Source: Leuctra nigra (lineage: Eukaryota > Arthropoda > Insecta > Plecoptera > Leuctridae). From it: a stretch of DNA of 64,000 nucleotides. A model generated the notes under the pieces. That model was not told where the DNA came from, did no database searches, and worked only from the letters and a program-made list of their open reading frames with translations. A program made the position numbers and the translations under genes. The stretch spans positions 26,090,954-26,154,953 of the forward strand of contig OW203764.1 in assembly GCA_934045905.1 (NCBI GenBank). Direction: 5' to 3'. This document shows, in pieces, positions 53,401 through 63,966 of the stretch. Positions within the stretch are counted from its first letter, which is position 1; each line of letters starts with the position of its first letter.

Positions 53401-56400
53401 ATGGCTGTGCCTGCTCCACTTACAAAACTGTTCAGGTATTGTTTTTTTATATGTTTGCGACTATTATCTTAGATGTTTCGTCGGCACTAATTTAGTGCTA
53501 TTAATTATTGTTAGTGATTTCCCAAAATCAATTATTTTCTAATACATTTCAAAGTTGTGATGTAGGTATTTAAAATATGCACCTCGAACCCGTCAACCAA
53601 TTGATGTCAAATTTTACAAGCGTGGTTTGATGGATGTTCTGATGTTTGTACTAGACTCATTTTTAAAACAATTATTTTTAACGTGTCTCCTAGCGAGAAA
53701 TTAAATCCTGACTAATTTTACTCCAAATCAAGGAGGTAATTAGTAATTACATATACCTAGGCATGGGCGCCCGCAGGGGGGGGGGGCAAGGAGGGGCGCT
53801 TGCCCCCCCCCCCCTGGATGTCAGGAAAACATAAAAATTGTATGGGGTTTAACGTATAGTATCATTTTGTAACTAAAAGAACTAAAAAAAAATTGATTTC
53901 ACAGTGTAAAAAATCCAAAAAATGCCCTGCGGGGCAGTTTTGAACATGTCCCCCGCCACCTCAAAGTGCAATAATTAAAAAATATTGAATATTTCAACAA
54001 AATACACCTCAAAACGTCTCAAAATTGATTTCAAAGTGTCCAAAAACCAAAAAACGCCCTGCGGGGCAGGGTGGGGGGCGCAACCCCCACACCCCCCTTA
54101 AACCCATAAAATATTGTTTTCCTTGACCTGCCCCTACCTGGCAGAAATCCTGCGGGCGCCCATGTACCTAGGTACCTAACTATTTCGTAATTAACTATGA
54201 ACGAAACTAAAAATGTACCAGGTAGAACAGTTTGTCATGTCTAATCAATAATCATGATCGAAATTTCAATTAATTTCGTATATGAATTTCGTCTCCATTC
54301 CTATGGAAAAATGGAATTGATAGTGTTTGATATTTTTTTTCTTGATTTTATTTGTTTTGACTGTTGAATAATTTTTCAGTTGTAAGTCATCAATCATGAT
54401 GCGTAATCTGCATACCTACATTATAATAAATCTGATACATGTTTTAAAATCAGAGCAATGTTCGTGTGCGCACCAAGCAGTCGGTCAGTATTTCTACCGA
54501 GATTACTTGCGTGCGCATGTACTACCACATTACGACTCTTTTAGGAAAGAAAATCATGGCGGTATTGTTGTGGATAGATTTGAAGGTAAGTAAAAATGGT
54601 TCTGCTAATTCCTTGTACCAAAAATTTGGATGTTACACATTTTGTACACTCCCAGATTTATTTGAGGGTCTGCAAAATTACTTGGGTACTATGTCACATG
54701 TAAAAATACGTATACAGTTACCAACTCCCTCTACCAAAATGTAAAAGTGCATTACATACCATTTCAATGGTATTACTATTTTATTTTGCATTGATGAGAG
54801 TTGCATGTTTTACCTCTGGGGCGAGCCTTATAACATTTTGAATGTTTGTTTAATAACCGACTTTCTGCAAAACGCTTAATTATTTAGTATAAGTTTTAAA
54901 ATTAAACCAGAATCTGTGGCAGATTACAATCCCTGTGACAATGAAACTCTTTTAGGAGACCTTGTGATGGTTATGACCTAGACCTGTTGTGCTTGTTGGC
55001 CCTGAAAAGGGCCGTTTTGTAAACTAAATTTATGTTTGGTTAATAAATGTTGATTTGCTTTCAAGCCATATTGATGCGAACAAGGCGAAGTACATTGAAA
55101 CGTTGAAGGAAGTGATAGCTATCAAGTCCGTGTCCGCATGGCCCGAGAACAGACCCGATGTCGTGAAGATGGTTCAGTGGACCCGAGCAAAGCTCAAGGA
55201 ACTCGGAACAGAAGTTGAACTCTGCGATGTGGGCGAACAGGTACAGCCACTGATTTGTTATTCACGTGGATAACTGTAAAGAACTGCCAAGATTTGAAAA
55301 AATAAAATTATATTTATTGGCAATTGTCGTGACTCTGTATCGATTCGAGAGTTTTTCTTTTACCGACATTAATAATAATAATTATCGTTTATTTAATTCT
55401 TTCTTTATCCAATTATACATATTCAAACAAAAAATAATAACTTTGATATAACTTAAAATATGGACAATCTAGTCCACTCATAAATCAGAATTATTTATGA
55501 ATAATTATTAATATTCATTATTCAACTCAAAATCTAACCTCTATGATCTAACTAAGGAAATACTCCACCATATGAAACCCACTACTCTCGTATTTCAGAC
55601 ACTGCCGGATGGATCGAAGTTGAAACTTCCGCCAGTGTTGTTGGGCGTTCTGGGAAAAGATCCGAAAAAGAAGACTGTCTGTGTGTACGGCCATCTTGAT
55701 GTGCAACCAGCGCTTATTACAGATGGCTGGGACACGGAACCGTTTGTGCTCACCGAGAAGAATGGAAAACTCTTCGGTCGAGGTTCCAGCGATGACAAGG
55801 GTCCAGTACTCGGCTGGATTCATGCCCTGGAGGGATTCAAAGCACTCAAACAGGAATTTCCTGTTAACGTCAAGGTAAGAAACTGTCTACAATGAATCTA
55901 CAATAAGGTAATCAATCAAGAAAGACAGTTGCAGGAATTTAACCTCCCATTACTGCCTGAGACAACTTGTTCCCTTTCCCCGGGTTTGATACTATGTGTG
56001 ACGAATTTCAACGTAATGAGAGGAGCATTAAAATATATCGTCCCAAGATGCTTGCAGAATAGAACCAATTATATTGCAGATGTAGAGCAAGGCAGTGACT
56101 GATGTATGATATTTGTTCTCGTTTCAGTTTGTGTTCGAAGGGATGGAAGAGTCCGGAAGTCTGGGTCTCAATGATTTACTCAAGTCCAAGAAGGACACTT
56201 TCTTGAAAGACGTTGACTACGTGTGTATTTCTGACAACTATTGGCTGGGGATGGAGAAACCTTGCCTTATATATGGTCTTAGAGGAGCCTGCTACTTTTA
56301 CCTTGAAGTCGAATGTGCAGCCAAAGATCTGCACAGCGGCATCTTCGGAGGAAGTGTGTAAGTCGACTAACTATTTAAGACAACTGAGAAGTAGCAAGTG

Positions 56401-59400
56401 GATAGTCATTGATTATACATGTATCCATATGATAATTATTCAGTAGGTACTGATCAGTTGGCTAATCAGATCAGTAAACTCTTGTATGTCCTGAACCAAA
56501 ATGTCATCAGCATTTTTTTAAAAGTATTTATTTCTAGATCCATTTAAATGAATACGAATGTTTTTCTTTTCCACATCTCCATCCACTCCATCCCTAACCA
56601 GATCTTGCTTCACACATTATCATTTCGTCACGGTCTATTTAATCTATTACTAGAGTGGGTATCGACAGATAATTCAAACCATTTTGATGTTCATAATTTT
56701 AATGTAAACTTTTAAATGGCTGAATTTTATAGTTTTAAAATGGAACGGAGTTTCAATGATGTGCCTGTTATTATTAAATCTTGTTCTGTTTCTTCCAGAC
56801 ACGAGGCAATGACAGATGTGGTAGCCATGTTCCACACTCTGGTGGACAAAGACGGAAAGATTCTGGTGACAGGACTTCTTGATGACGTTCGTCCTGTCAC
56901 TGCCGAAGAGCTAGAGACTTACAAGAACATCACCTTCGATGTTTCTGAATACAAGCGAGATATTGGATGCACGTCTTTACTTCACAAGGAAGACAAGGTA
57001 CGTGTTGCTTGCAGAATGGAAACTTATTGCCTCAATAGTGTAATACAAAGATAGTGTAAAATCAGAATTAATTTTGGGTGTGCAATTATTGATACTGTCC
57101 ACAAGGATTTTACTGATTACGTAGTATTCCTGATCATCAAGAAGGAATGCAAGAGTATATTCCGGAGACACAAACACGATGTGATAGAATATTTTACAAT
57201 GAAAATGTTGTTCTTAATTGATGGTCAATATGTTTATGGTAAACTATTATTGTCAAGGACCCATTATCTATAATCTGTAACTCTTAACAAAAATTTCCAT
57301 TCCTCAGTAAACATCAATTAGGGTGTAAACTATTAAAAAAAAAAAGTAATCTTATTCCCTTCCAATATAACATGGGATCAGGGTTGCCCCTCCAGTGATC
57401 GACAACCAAAAACACAAAACCTCTGGCCAGACCCGCCGTTTAATCATCATCATCCTCTTTAATTGTTACACTCTCCGACCATCTCCGACATAGGTACTCT
57501 ATGTTCTAGACCCAGCTGTTGATGCACCGCTGGCGCCACCCGAGTCTGTCACTACACGGCATCGAGGGAGCCTTCAGTGAGCCAGGAGCCAAGACTGTGA
57601 TTCCAGGGAAAGTCATCGGCAAGTTCTCGGTCCGTATCGTCCACAACCAGACTCCGGACAAGGTGGAGAAGTGCGTCGTTGCCTACTTGCAGGCACAGTG
57701 GAAGAAATACGGCAGTCCCAATCGAATGAAGGTCAGTGGCAACTGAGTTAACAATTCAGGTTTAGTTCATGTTCACATCATGAAAATTAATCAAGGTTAA
57801 CTAGCTGATATAGATTAAGGTGGCTGGATCGATCGATTTTCTGAAGTATTGGAGAGCTTTCACTAATTTATTAAGTGTAAAAAAATCACGTTTATACATT
57901 CTTTTAGCACATTATTTACTTGTATAATATACTGGGTAGTTGAAATAGACAACATTTAAATGGTATTTATACGTTATCTTATTATTTAGAGCAGTATTAC
58001 TGCCCCAAAGAAGTTAGTTTTGAATTGGATATTGAAGATTTTTCCGGATTTTTCTATAATTTTAACAATACGGTACAATATGGCAACATCGTACTTCGAA
58101 AATTTTGATTTGTGTGGAGTCATGATGGCTGAGGATGCTGAGCTTACACCTAGAGTTTACTTTGATGAAAAGTCAAGGTATCTTTAGTAGGCATTTAGTG
58201 CCTTCTAACTACCTTGAACACTCCCGTGTTGCCAAAAGTATTTTGTTTGAATTGAATCGCCTATAACTTTAGCACACAATGATATTGGTTTATATTTTTT
58301 TAATGAAAGAAAATAGATCAAAGATTCTTTCTTATATAGGTTTTTTGAAAATCTATCGGGCCAATTAAATAAAATCTTCATTTGTAGCAAATTTTTCAAA
58401 CCTGCCATAAGATAACATGGGGAAAATACTTCTTTCTTATTCGCCTATCTCGAAAACTAGACACGGCCACGGGAAGTATTTTATTTTTTAAGTGTTGTTT
58501 AGGGGATACCAATGAGTGAGTACAGCAAAATTGGACACTATCTGAAAAAATGGTCGATCGACCCAGCCACCTTAATTTGTAATTTTGAACTGAACACTGT
58601 TAAAACAAACGCCGGTTAAAAGGTAGGTAATCCTATTCTGGAAACTCGATCAAGTCGTAATCTCCCCTAACTTTCATGATGTGAACATGGTATTAGATGA
58701 GATTGTTTTAAAACGGTTTAAGTTGACGGATTGTTGGGTCTTGAGTGAAGACTGATTTGTTGGTAGTTTTTTTGGAACATTGGTTGCACTTGATGCTTTA
58801 TCACCACCATCAGAAGTTAAACCCTGACTCTATCTGAACCCTGTTTCTTTGCAATTTATTAATGATTTTATTTAAGTACCTATTTTAACCTGTTGATGCT
58901 ATTCTAGGTATACATGCACCATGGAGGTCACCCCTGGCTAGCTGATCCCACTCACCCACACTATGTGGCAGCTCACAAAGCAACCAAACATGTCTTCAAA
59001 GTTGATCCGGACTACGTGCGTGCAGGCGGCTCGATTCCTGTCACTCTCACTCTTCAGGTAAACTACATCGACTCATTTACTGAACCAAATTACTATACTA
59101 CTTGTGCACCGTGAGAAGCAAGTAAGTTTGATACTTAAAAGCTGTGAAGCTGTCAAATAATGGAGCACATTTTTGTAACTAATTATGTTCCCCTTCTCTT
59201 GAAATGGTACAAAATATGTACTGATTTGGCCAATCTGTTTTTGGTGTATAAGAGTTGTGCATTAATAAATAGAAGGTAATATATTTTGTTATTTATCACA
59301 GGAAGTGACCGGGAAGAATGTTCTGCTTCTACCTGTTGGAGCCGCAGACGACGGAGCACACTCGCAGAACGAGAAACTTGATGATTGGATGTACATTGAG

Positions 59401-59872
59401 GGAGTGAGTATTTTCCTATATGTCAACGTCAACTAGATGATACGCAGACTTACTTCACAGTGTCACACAATGTCAATCATTTTCCTAGTGTCACACATTT
59501 TCACTTAAATATCTGGTGATTTAATTTATGGCTTACTCATGGAGAGAAGGGGAATGTCATCTACATGCAAAAATCAATGTATTGAGTATACGTTTGTTTA
59601 AACATCTTTTTCCTTTGTTGTCAAAAGTCACTCTAGAATCAGCATTCAAGTTATCTTAAAAGTTTAATAGTACTAAAACTTTTATCTAGTATATTTAATA
59701 TTTATTAAGATTCTATTACCCCGGCAGTAAAATTGAGTTCAATTCAATTCAAGCGCGAGTTCAAGCGTCTGTTTTTGTAATGCATAAAAGGTATCGTCCG
59801 CTGAGAACAAGCTTTGTTTTGTTTCAGACTAAACTTCTGGGAGCGTATTTGTATGAAGTTGCTCAACTTTGA
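53401..59872 (+). CDS. CNDP2: Cytosolic non-specific dipeptidase, copy B (tandem duplicate)
   Basis: Second CNDP2-type gene. Exons: 53401-53435, 55066-55240, 55599-55874, 56128-56357, 56799-56997, 57510-57731, 58908-59057, 59302-59403, 59828-59872; all GT-AG, identical phases to copy A, 477 codons plus TGA. Metal and catalytic residues match: [52 protein letters not shown]. One exception: where copy A and the family have REGGSIP, copy B has RAGGSIP (Ala418, codon GCA), at the position that I recall as Glu414 of mammalian CNDP2, a residue of the substrate pocket. Exon 3 is far more similar to copy A (one amino-acid difference in 92) than exons 2, 4 or 7. No AATAAA is seen near the stop. Introns are short with two or three small elements. 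Confidence 0.95.
53762..54164. mobile_element. hAT-type MITE, perfect 8-bp target duplication
   Basis: TACCTAGG flanks both sides (53754-61, 54165-72). Ends CATGGGCGCCCGCAGG and CCTGCGGGCGCCCATG are perfect inverted repeats. The interior has G and C homopolymers and two copies of a CCCTGCGGGGCAG phrase. It lies in intron 1 of CNDP2 copy B. Confidence 0.9.
54998..55013 (-). other. Orphan histone-type 3' stem-loop
   Basis: On the minus strand, CAAAAC then GGCCCTTTTCAGGGCC then AACAAG: an exact match to the 16-base histone mRNA stem-loop pattern (six-base stem, TTTC-type loop) with A/C-rich flanks. There is no histone frame beside it; CNDP2 exon 2 starts 53 bases away on the other strand. It shares flanking bases (GCTKGT next to the stem) with the arms of the foldback element at 45153, so it may be a single-arm relic of that family. 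Confidence 0.6.
57819..58571. mobile_element. 753-bp inverted-repeat element, TTAA flanks
   Basis: Ends GGTGGCTGGATCGATCGA and TCGATCGACCCAGCCACC are inverted repeats. TTAA stands on both sides (57815-18, 58572-75). TTAA suggests a piggyBac-type insertion, but the same bases also allow a 3-bp TAA/TTA (Harbinger) reading. No transposase frame. It lies in intron 6 of CNDP2 copy B. Confidence 0.7.
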
Positions 59873-60407
59873 ACCTAAAACAGCCAAGAACTGACCTGAC
59901 TTAACATGCCGTGCCATGCTTTCCAACTGGTTATTTTGATTGAGGTAGGAATGTTTTATAACACTAGTCTATTATAACAGCATTTTTAAGATCTATATTT
60001 TTATATACGGTCAATTACATTTTAAATATGGTGTAAGAGTATTAATTACATCATTCATAATGAGAGTACATACAATGATGATATCTATGTTATCTTGTAA
60101 TTTGTTAAAGATGTTGGTGTTGCTATTAAACTATACATTATTATTGTTAATCTTTGGTTTGTTGACTTCTTATTGAATTAAGTATTTGGAAGAACATTAT
60201 AGAATTTGAGCACCCAAGCCCAGTGTCCTTTCACATCAGCTTGTTGTGGAAACTGGATACTACACCCGAGGTCAGTTTGTGACCACTGAAAGAAAGATTT
60301 GATTGTGAATATCAATTATATTATGAGACACATGTGAAAATGCAAGGAAAAAAAAAAACATAAAAATATATCATATTCGTATTGGACTGTTTATTGCAGA
60401 TTTGTAA

Positions 60408-60602
60408 AGGTCGATTCACACGGCCGTTCCAATCTTCGAAGTTCCGAACGGCCGTTTCATTTAGAGCGTTGTCAAAAGTACAAAACATTGGAATTCAATC
60501 TTCCATTCCAATTGTTTTTTTAGTTCACATAGGAGTTTTTGAAACGGCGATTCTGACCTTTGGCAAACTTGGGAAGTTTGGAACGGCCATGTGAATCGGC
60601 CT
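60408..60602. mobile_element. 195-bp MITE, TAA target duplication
   Basis: Ends AGGTCGATTCACACGGCCGT and ACGGCCATGTGAATCGGCCT are inverted repeats; TAA flanks both sides (60405-07, 60603-05). Interior contains further paired GGAACGG / CCGTTCC motifs. It interrupts the 3' flank shared with copy A. Confidence 0.8.
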
Positions 60603-60852
60603 TAAAAGATTGTTAATTTGAGAGGAGGTACCTAATCTCTCAACAAAAATATGAGACTTACTTGTAAATCTTGATCATATCCCAGTAGCTTGACGGTCGA
60701 CTGTGGCGATGGTTTTACAGAACCCACCACCAGCACAGAACTGGCGGGCCAAGTCAAAACAATGCCGTAGACAAATTGGTCAATTGCGTTCTCCCCACTT
60801 TGCGTATAAAATAATAATCTTCTTCTGGTTCCGACAATGTTGTCAGGTCAGA

Positions 60853-60870
60853 CAGTGGGAGCTCCCACTG
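60853..60870 (-). other. LINE 3' hairpin, copy D
   Basis: CAGTGGGAGCTCCCACTG, a perfect palindrome, three bases after the TAG. Compared with copies A and B the outer pair has changed from G:C to A:T on both sides, so pairing is kept while sequence changes. A second stem follows around GACAACATTGTC. Confidence 0.8.
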
Positions 60871-60873
60871 GGT

Positions 60874-63800
60874 CTAGGGCCTCGGATCTCTTCCAAACCG
60901 GCTGGCCAGGCCTGACGTTTCATCCTCCTCCTCCTCTTCTTCATCCTCGTCACCTTCCTCCAACTTCTCCACCAGCGCCCTCCAGATCCTCCTGTCCTCC
61001 CACCACTTCTCTGCTTCCACTTTCTGCCACCTTTGCTGCCTGTCCTCCACGTCTTCTCTGATAAGACCACTCCACTTCTCTCTTGGTCTCCCCACTCTTC
61101 TTCTTCCCACCACTGTTTCTTCAAACTCCTGTCTTGGTATTCTCTTGAGATCCATTCTTTTCATGTGTCCAAACCAACGCAATCTCTCTCTACCCATCTT
61201 GTAGCTCAAACTTTCCACTCCCAGCTCCTTCCTAATACAACGGCTTCTCAACCTGTCCATCTTTGTTACTCCCTTCACACTTCTTAGGAATTTCATCTCC
61301 GCTGCCTCCAGCTGGCTGCGTTCCTTATTTCCAATCCCCCATGTAACTGCTCCGTATGTTAGTATTGGTAAGAAATACATTTTATACATGAGCAGTTTAC
61401 ACTGGCGAGGGAAATCTTCGTTCCACAGCAGCTTGCGAACAGCTTGGTAGAAGGACTCGGCTTTTTGAATTCTCGCCTTCACCTCTGCATCCACCTTCGC
61501 CTCCTTAGTTAGTATACTTCCCAAGTATTTGAATGCATCCACCTCTCTCAGCTCCTTCCCACGTAACCTAATTCTTATCCTCTTTCTCAATGTTTTCCTT
61601 CTCTCCATTTTCAATATTTCGCTCTTATCTTGGCTAATCTTCAGTCCCACTTCCTCCGTTACTTCACTCCAACGATTTATCTTCTCTTGTAGTTCTTCTC
61701 CACTTTCACCCCAAATGAGCACATCATCAGCATAGACTAAAGTTCTCGAATCTTTGCCCTCCTTTTCTTCAACCATTTTCAGCAGATCATCCATCACTAT
61801 TACAAAGAGAGATGGGGACAAAACGCTACCTTGACGTAGACCTTCCTGTACCCCAAACCACTCTGATCTCCCTATGTCTGTCTGTACACTGCTGACACTT
61901 CTCTCATATGTACATTTAATCCTTTCAATAAGACCATTGCTCACTTCCTTCTTCCTCAAACTCTCCCACACCACCTTTCGTGGGAGCCTATCGTACGCTT
62001 TTTCTAAATCCAAAAACGCCATGTACATCACTTGCCCACTCTCCCATCTCCGTTCCATTAACTGCCTTACCGCAAATAAAGCATCCGTGGTTGCCCGTCC
62101 CCTCCTAAAGCCATATTGTTCTTCTCTTAACCCTTCCTCCACAAAACCTTTTAAACGGGTCTCGACAATCTTCTCGTATAACTTTGCACACTGACACAAC
62201 AGAGTCACTCCCCTGTAGTTACTACAAGCCTTACGGTCCCCCTTCTTGAACAGTGGCACTATTATACCTTTTCTCCAGTCGTCGGGAATCTTCATTTCCT
62301 TCCAAACTGCTAGTATTACACGGTGCAGCCACTTTTTTCCTGTTTCTCCTGCCGCTTTTACCATTTCCATTGTCACCTCGTCTATTCCTGGAGCTCGCCC
62401 ATTCTTCATCTCTCCCAGTGCTTTCCCAACTTCCATTTCGCTTACATCTGCTTCCTCTCTCTCCTCTCCTGTGCCTCCTTCTCCCTCTGCTCTTCTCTCT
62501 TGTTCTTTCCCTTGTTCTGTGGCACCTGATTGCACATTGAGAAGGGTCTCAAAGTACTCTTTCCACATTTTGATTACATCATCTGGATTTACTACGAGTT
62601 CGCCGTTGCTATTTTTCATCGTTCGGACTTCTTCTCGAACTCCTCTTTTTCTTTTCACCAGTCCGTATATCATTTTCTTGTTTCCTTCGAAATCCTTCTC
62701 AAGCTTACTTGCAAGTTCGTCCATTGCTTTCTTCTTCTCCTCCCGAACAATCTTGGCCACATTTATTTTACACTGTCGATACTCTTCTGCATTCTCTGAG
62801 GATCTATTTAATTCGTTTCTCTGCCATGCATCCCGCTTCCTCCGAACTACCTCCCTTACTCTCTCATTCCACCACCTTGTTTCTTTCTTTCTCTTCTTCC
62901 CACTAGCTCTTCCACATACTTGTTCGGCAACATCCACAAATGCTGTCTTAAACTCGTTCCATTCCTCTTCCACCCCTTTCCTTTCCCCTGTCGGTACTCT
63001 AATCTCAATCATCTTCTTGAAGGCTAACCTTGTATCCAGTTCTTGTAATCTCCATACTTTAATCCTGTTATTTTTAGCATTGCACAGCTGTTTTGGTGTC
63101 TTGATGTGGAAACTACCAACTAGCAGCCGGTGATCACTCCCTAAAGCTACTGACGGATACACTCGCACATCTACTAGGAACTTCTTCAAGTCTCTGCTCA
63201 CACAAATGTAGTCTATTACAGATTCCGACACATCTTCCCCATAGCTATATCTTGTTACTTGGTGACTTCGTTGTTTCTTGAACCAGCTGTTCCCTACTTG
63301 TAAAGAGTTCCTAGCACAAAAGTCAAGCAACTTCTCGCCTTCCCTGTTCCGGTTGCCAAAACCATCTCCGCCCATTACCTCTTCATACCCATTTCTGTCT
63401 TTTCCAATTCTGGCATTAAAGTCACCCATCACCAACACTGGATTTGATGTTAATATTTCACTCTCCAGCTCTTCCTCAAACTTGTCTTTCTCTTCCCTAG
63501 GTCTGCCAGTCTGCGGGGCGTATACCTGGATCATGTCAACCGTGCTCTTTCCGATTGCCATTTTGACTTTGATTACTCTATCGTTAATCCCCTTTACCTC
63601 CAAAATGGTATCTTTCAATCGAGGGCTTACAACAATTCCCACCCCATTTCTACCTTCCTCTCCCCCAGACCATATTAACTTGTAGTCATCTCGCAGTATC
63701 TTTTCCCCTTTACCCTTCCACTTGGTCTCACTTAATCCTAATAAGTCTAACTTCCTCTCGGTCATCATGTCCACAATCTCCTCAATTTTTCCTGTTAGTG

Positions 63801-63966
63801 TTACTATATTAAGTGTCCCCACTTGTATTCTTGTTGTCTTCCGACTCTTCACTGACTCTACTTTTCTCTCTTCCACACCCACCTTGTCCTGCCTTTGCCT
63901 TAATCTCCTCATACCGCTGGCTTCCTCTTCATTGCTTCCCCCTACCTTTGGTTCCTCCAGACCCAC
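60874..63966 (-). CDS. LINE endonuclease-reverse transcriptase, copy D
   Basis: About 1030 residues. The endonuclease lies at the N-terminus: GTLNIVTLTGK, LGLSETKW (catalytic Glu), VYAPQTG, VMGDFNARIG, and GSDHRLLV. The reverse transcriptase follows: [76 protein letters not shown], and the catalytic VYADD. The C-terminus has [29 protein letters not shown] and an acidic run before GLASRFGRDPRP. No frameshift or stop is seen, so the protein could be functional. The first in-frame ATG is at MRRLRQRQ, some 17 codons in; the true start may lie at or beyond the window edge. Confidence 0.9.
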   Translation of the reverse strand: MGLEEPKVGGSNEEEASGMRRLRQRQDKVGVEERKVESVKSRKTTRIQVGTLNIVTLTGKIEEIVDMMTERKLDLLGLSETKWKGKGEKILRDDYKLIWSGGEEGRNGVGIVVSPRLKDTILEVKGINDRVIKVKMAIGKSTVDMIQVYAPQTGRPREEKDKFEEELESEILTSNPVLVMGDFNARIGKDRNGYEEVMGGDGFGNRNREGEKLLDFCARNSLQVGNSWFKKQRSHQVTRYSYGEDVSESVIDYICVSRDLKKFLVDVRVYPSVALGSDHRLLVGSFHIKTPKQLCNAKNNRIKVWRLQELDTRLAFKKMIEIRVPTGERKGVEEEWNEFKTAFVDVAEQVCGRASGKKRKKETRWWNERVREVVRRKRDAWQRNELNRSSENAEEYRQCKINVAKIVREEKKKAMDELASKLEKDFEGNKKMIYGLVKRKRGVREEVRTMKNSNGELVVNPDDVIKMWKEYFETLLNVQSGATEQGKEQERRAEGEGGTGEEREEADVSEMEVGKALGEMKNGRAPGIDEVTMEMVKAAGETGKKWLHRVILAVWKEMKIPDDWRKGIIVPLFKKGDRKACSNYRGVTLLCQCAKLYEKIVETRLKGFVEEGLREEQYGFRRGRATTDALFAVRQLMERRWESGQVMYMAFLDLEKAYDRLPRKVVWESLRKKEVSNGLIERIKCTYERSVSSVQTDIGRSEWFGVQEGLRQGSVLSPSLFVIVMDDLLKMVEEKEGKDSRTLVYADDVLIWGESGEELQEKINRWSEVTEEVGLKISQDKSEILKMERRKTLRKRIRIRLRGKELREVDAFKYLGSILTKEAKVDAEVKARIQKAESFYQAVRKLLWNEDFPRQCKLLMYKMYFLPILTYGAVTWGIGNKERSQLEAAEMKFLRSVKGVTKMDRLRSRCIRKELGVESLSYKMGRERLRWFGHMKRMDLKRIPRQEFEETVVGRRRVGRPREKWSGLIREDVEDRQQRWQKVEAEKWWEDRRIWRALVEKLEEGDEDEEEEEEDETSGLASRFGRDPRP

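Noticed and set aside
57819..58571. Firm assignment to piggyBac
   Set aside because: TTAA flanks fit piggyBac, but the end sequence GGTGGCTGG is not a typical piggyBac end and a 3-bp TAA/TTA duplication is equally possible.
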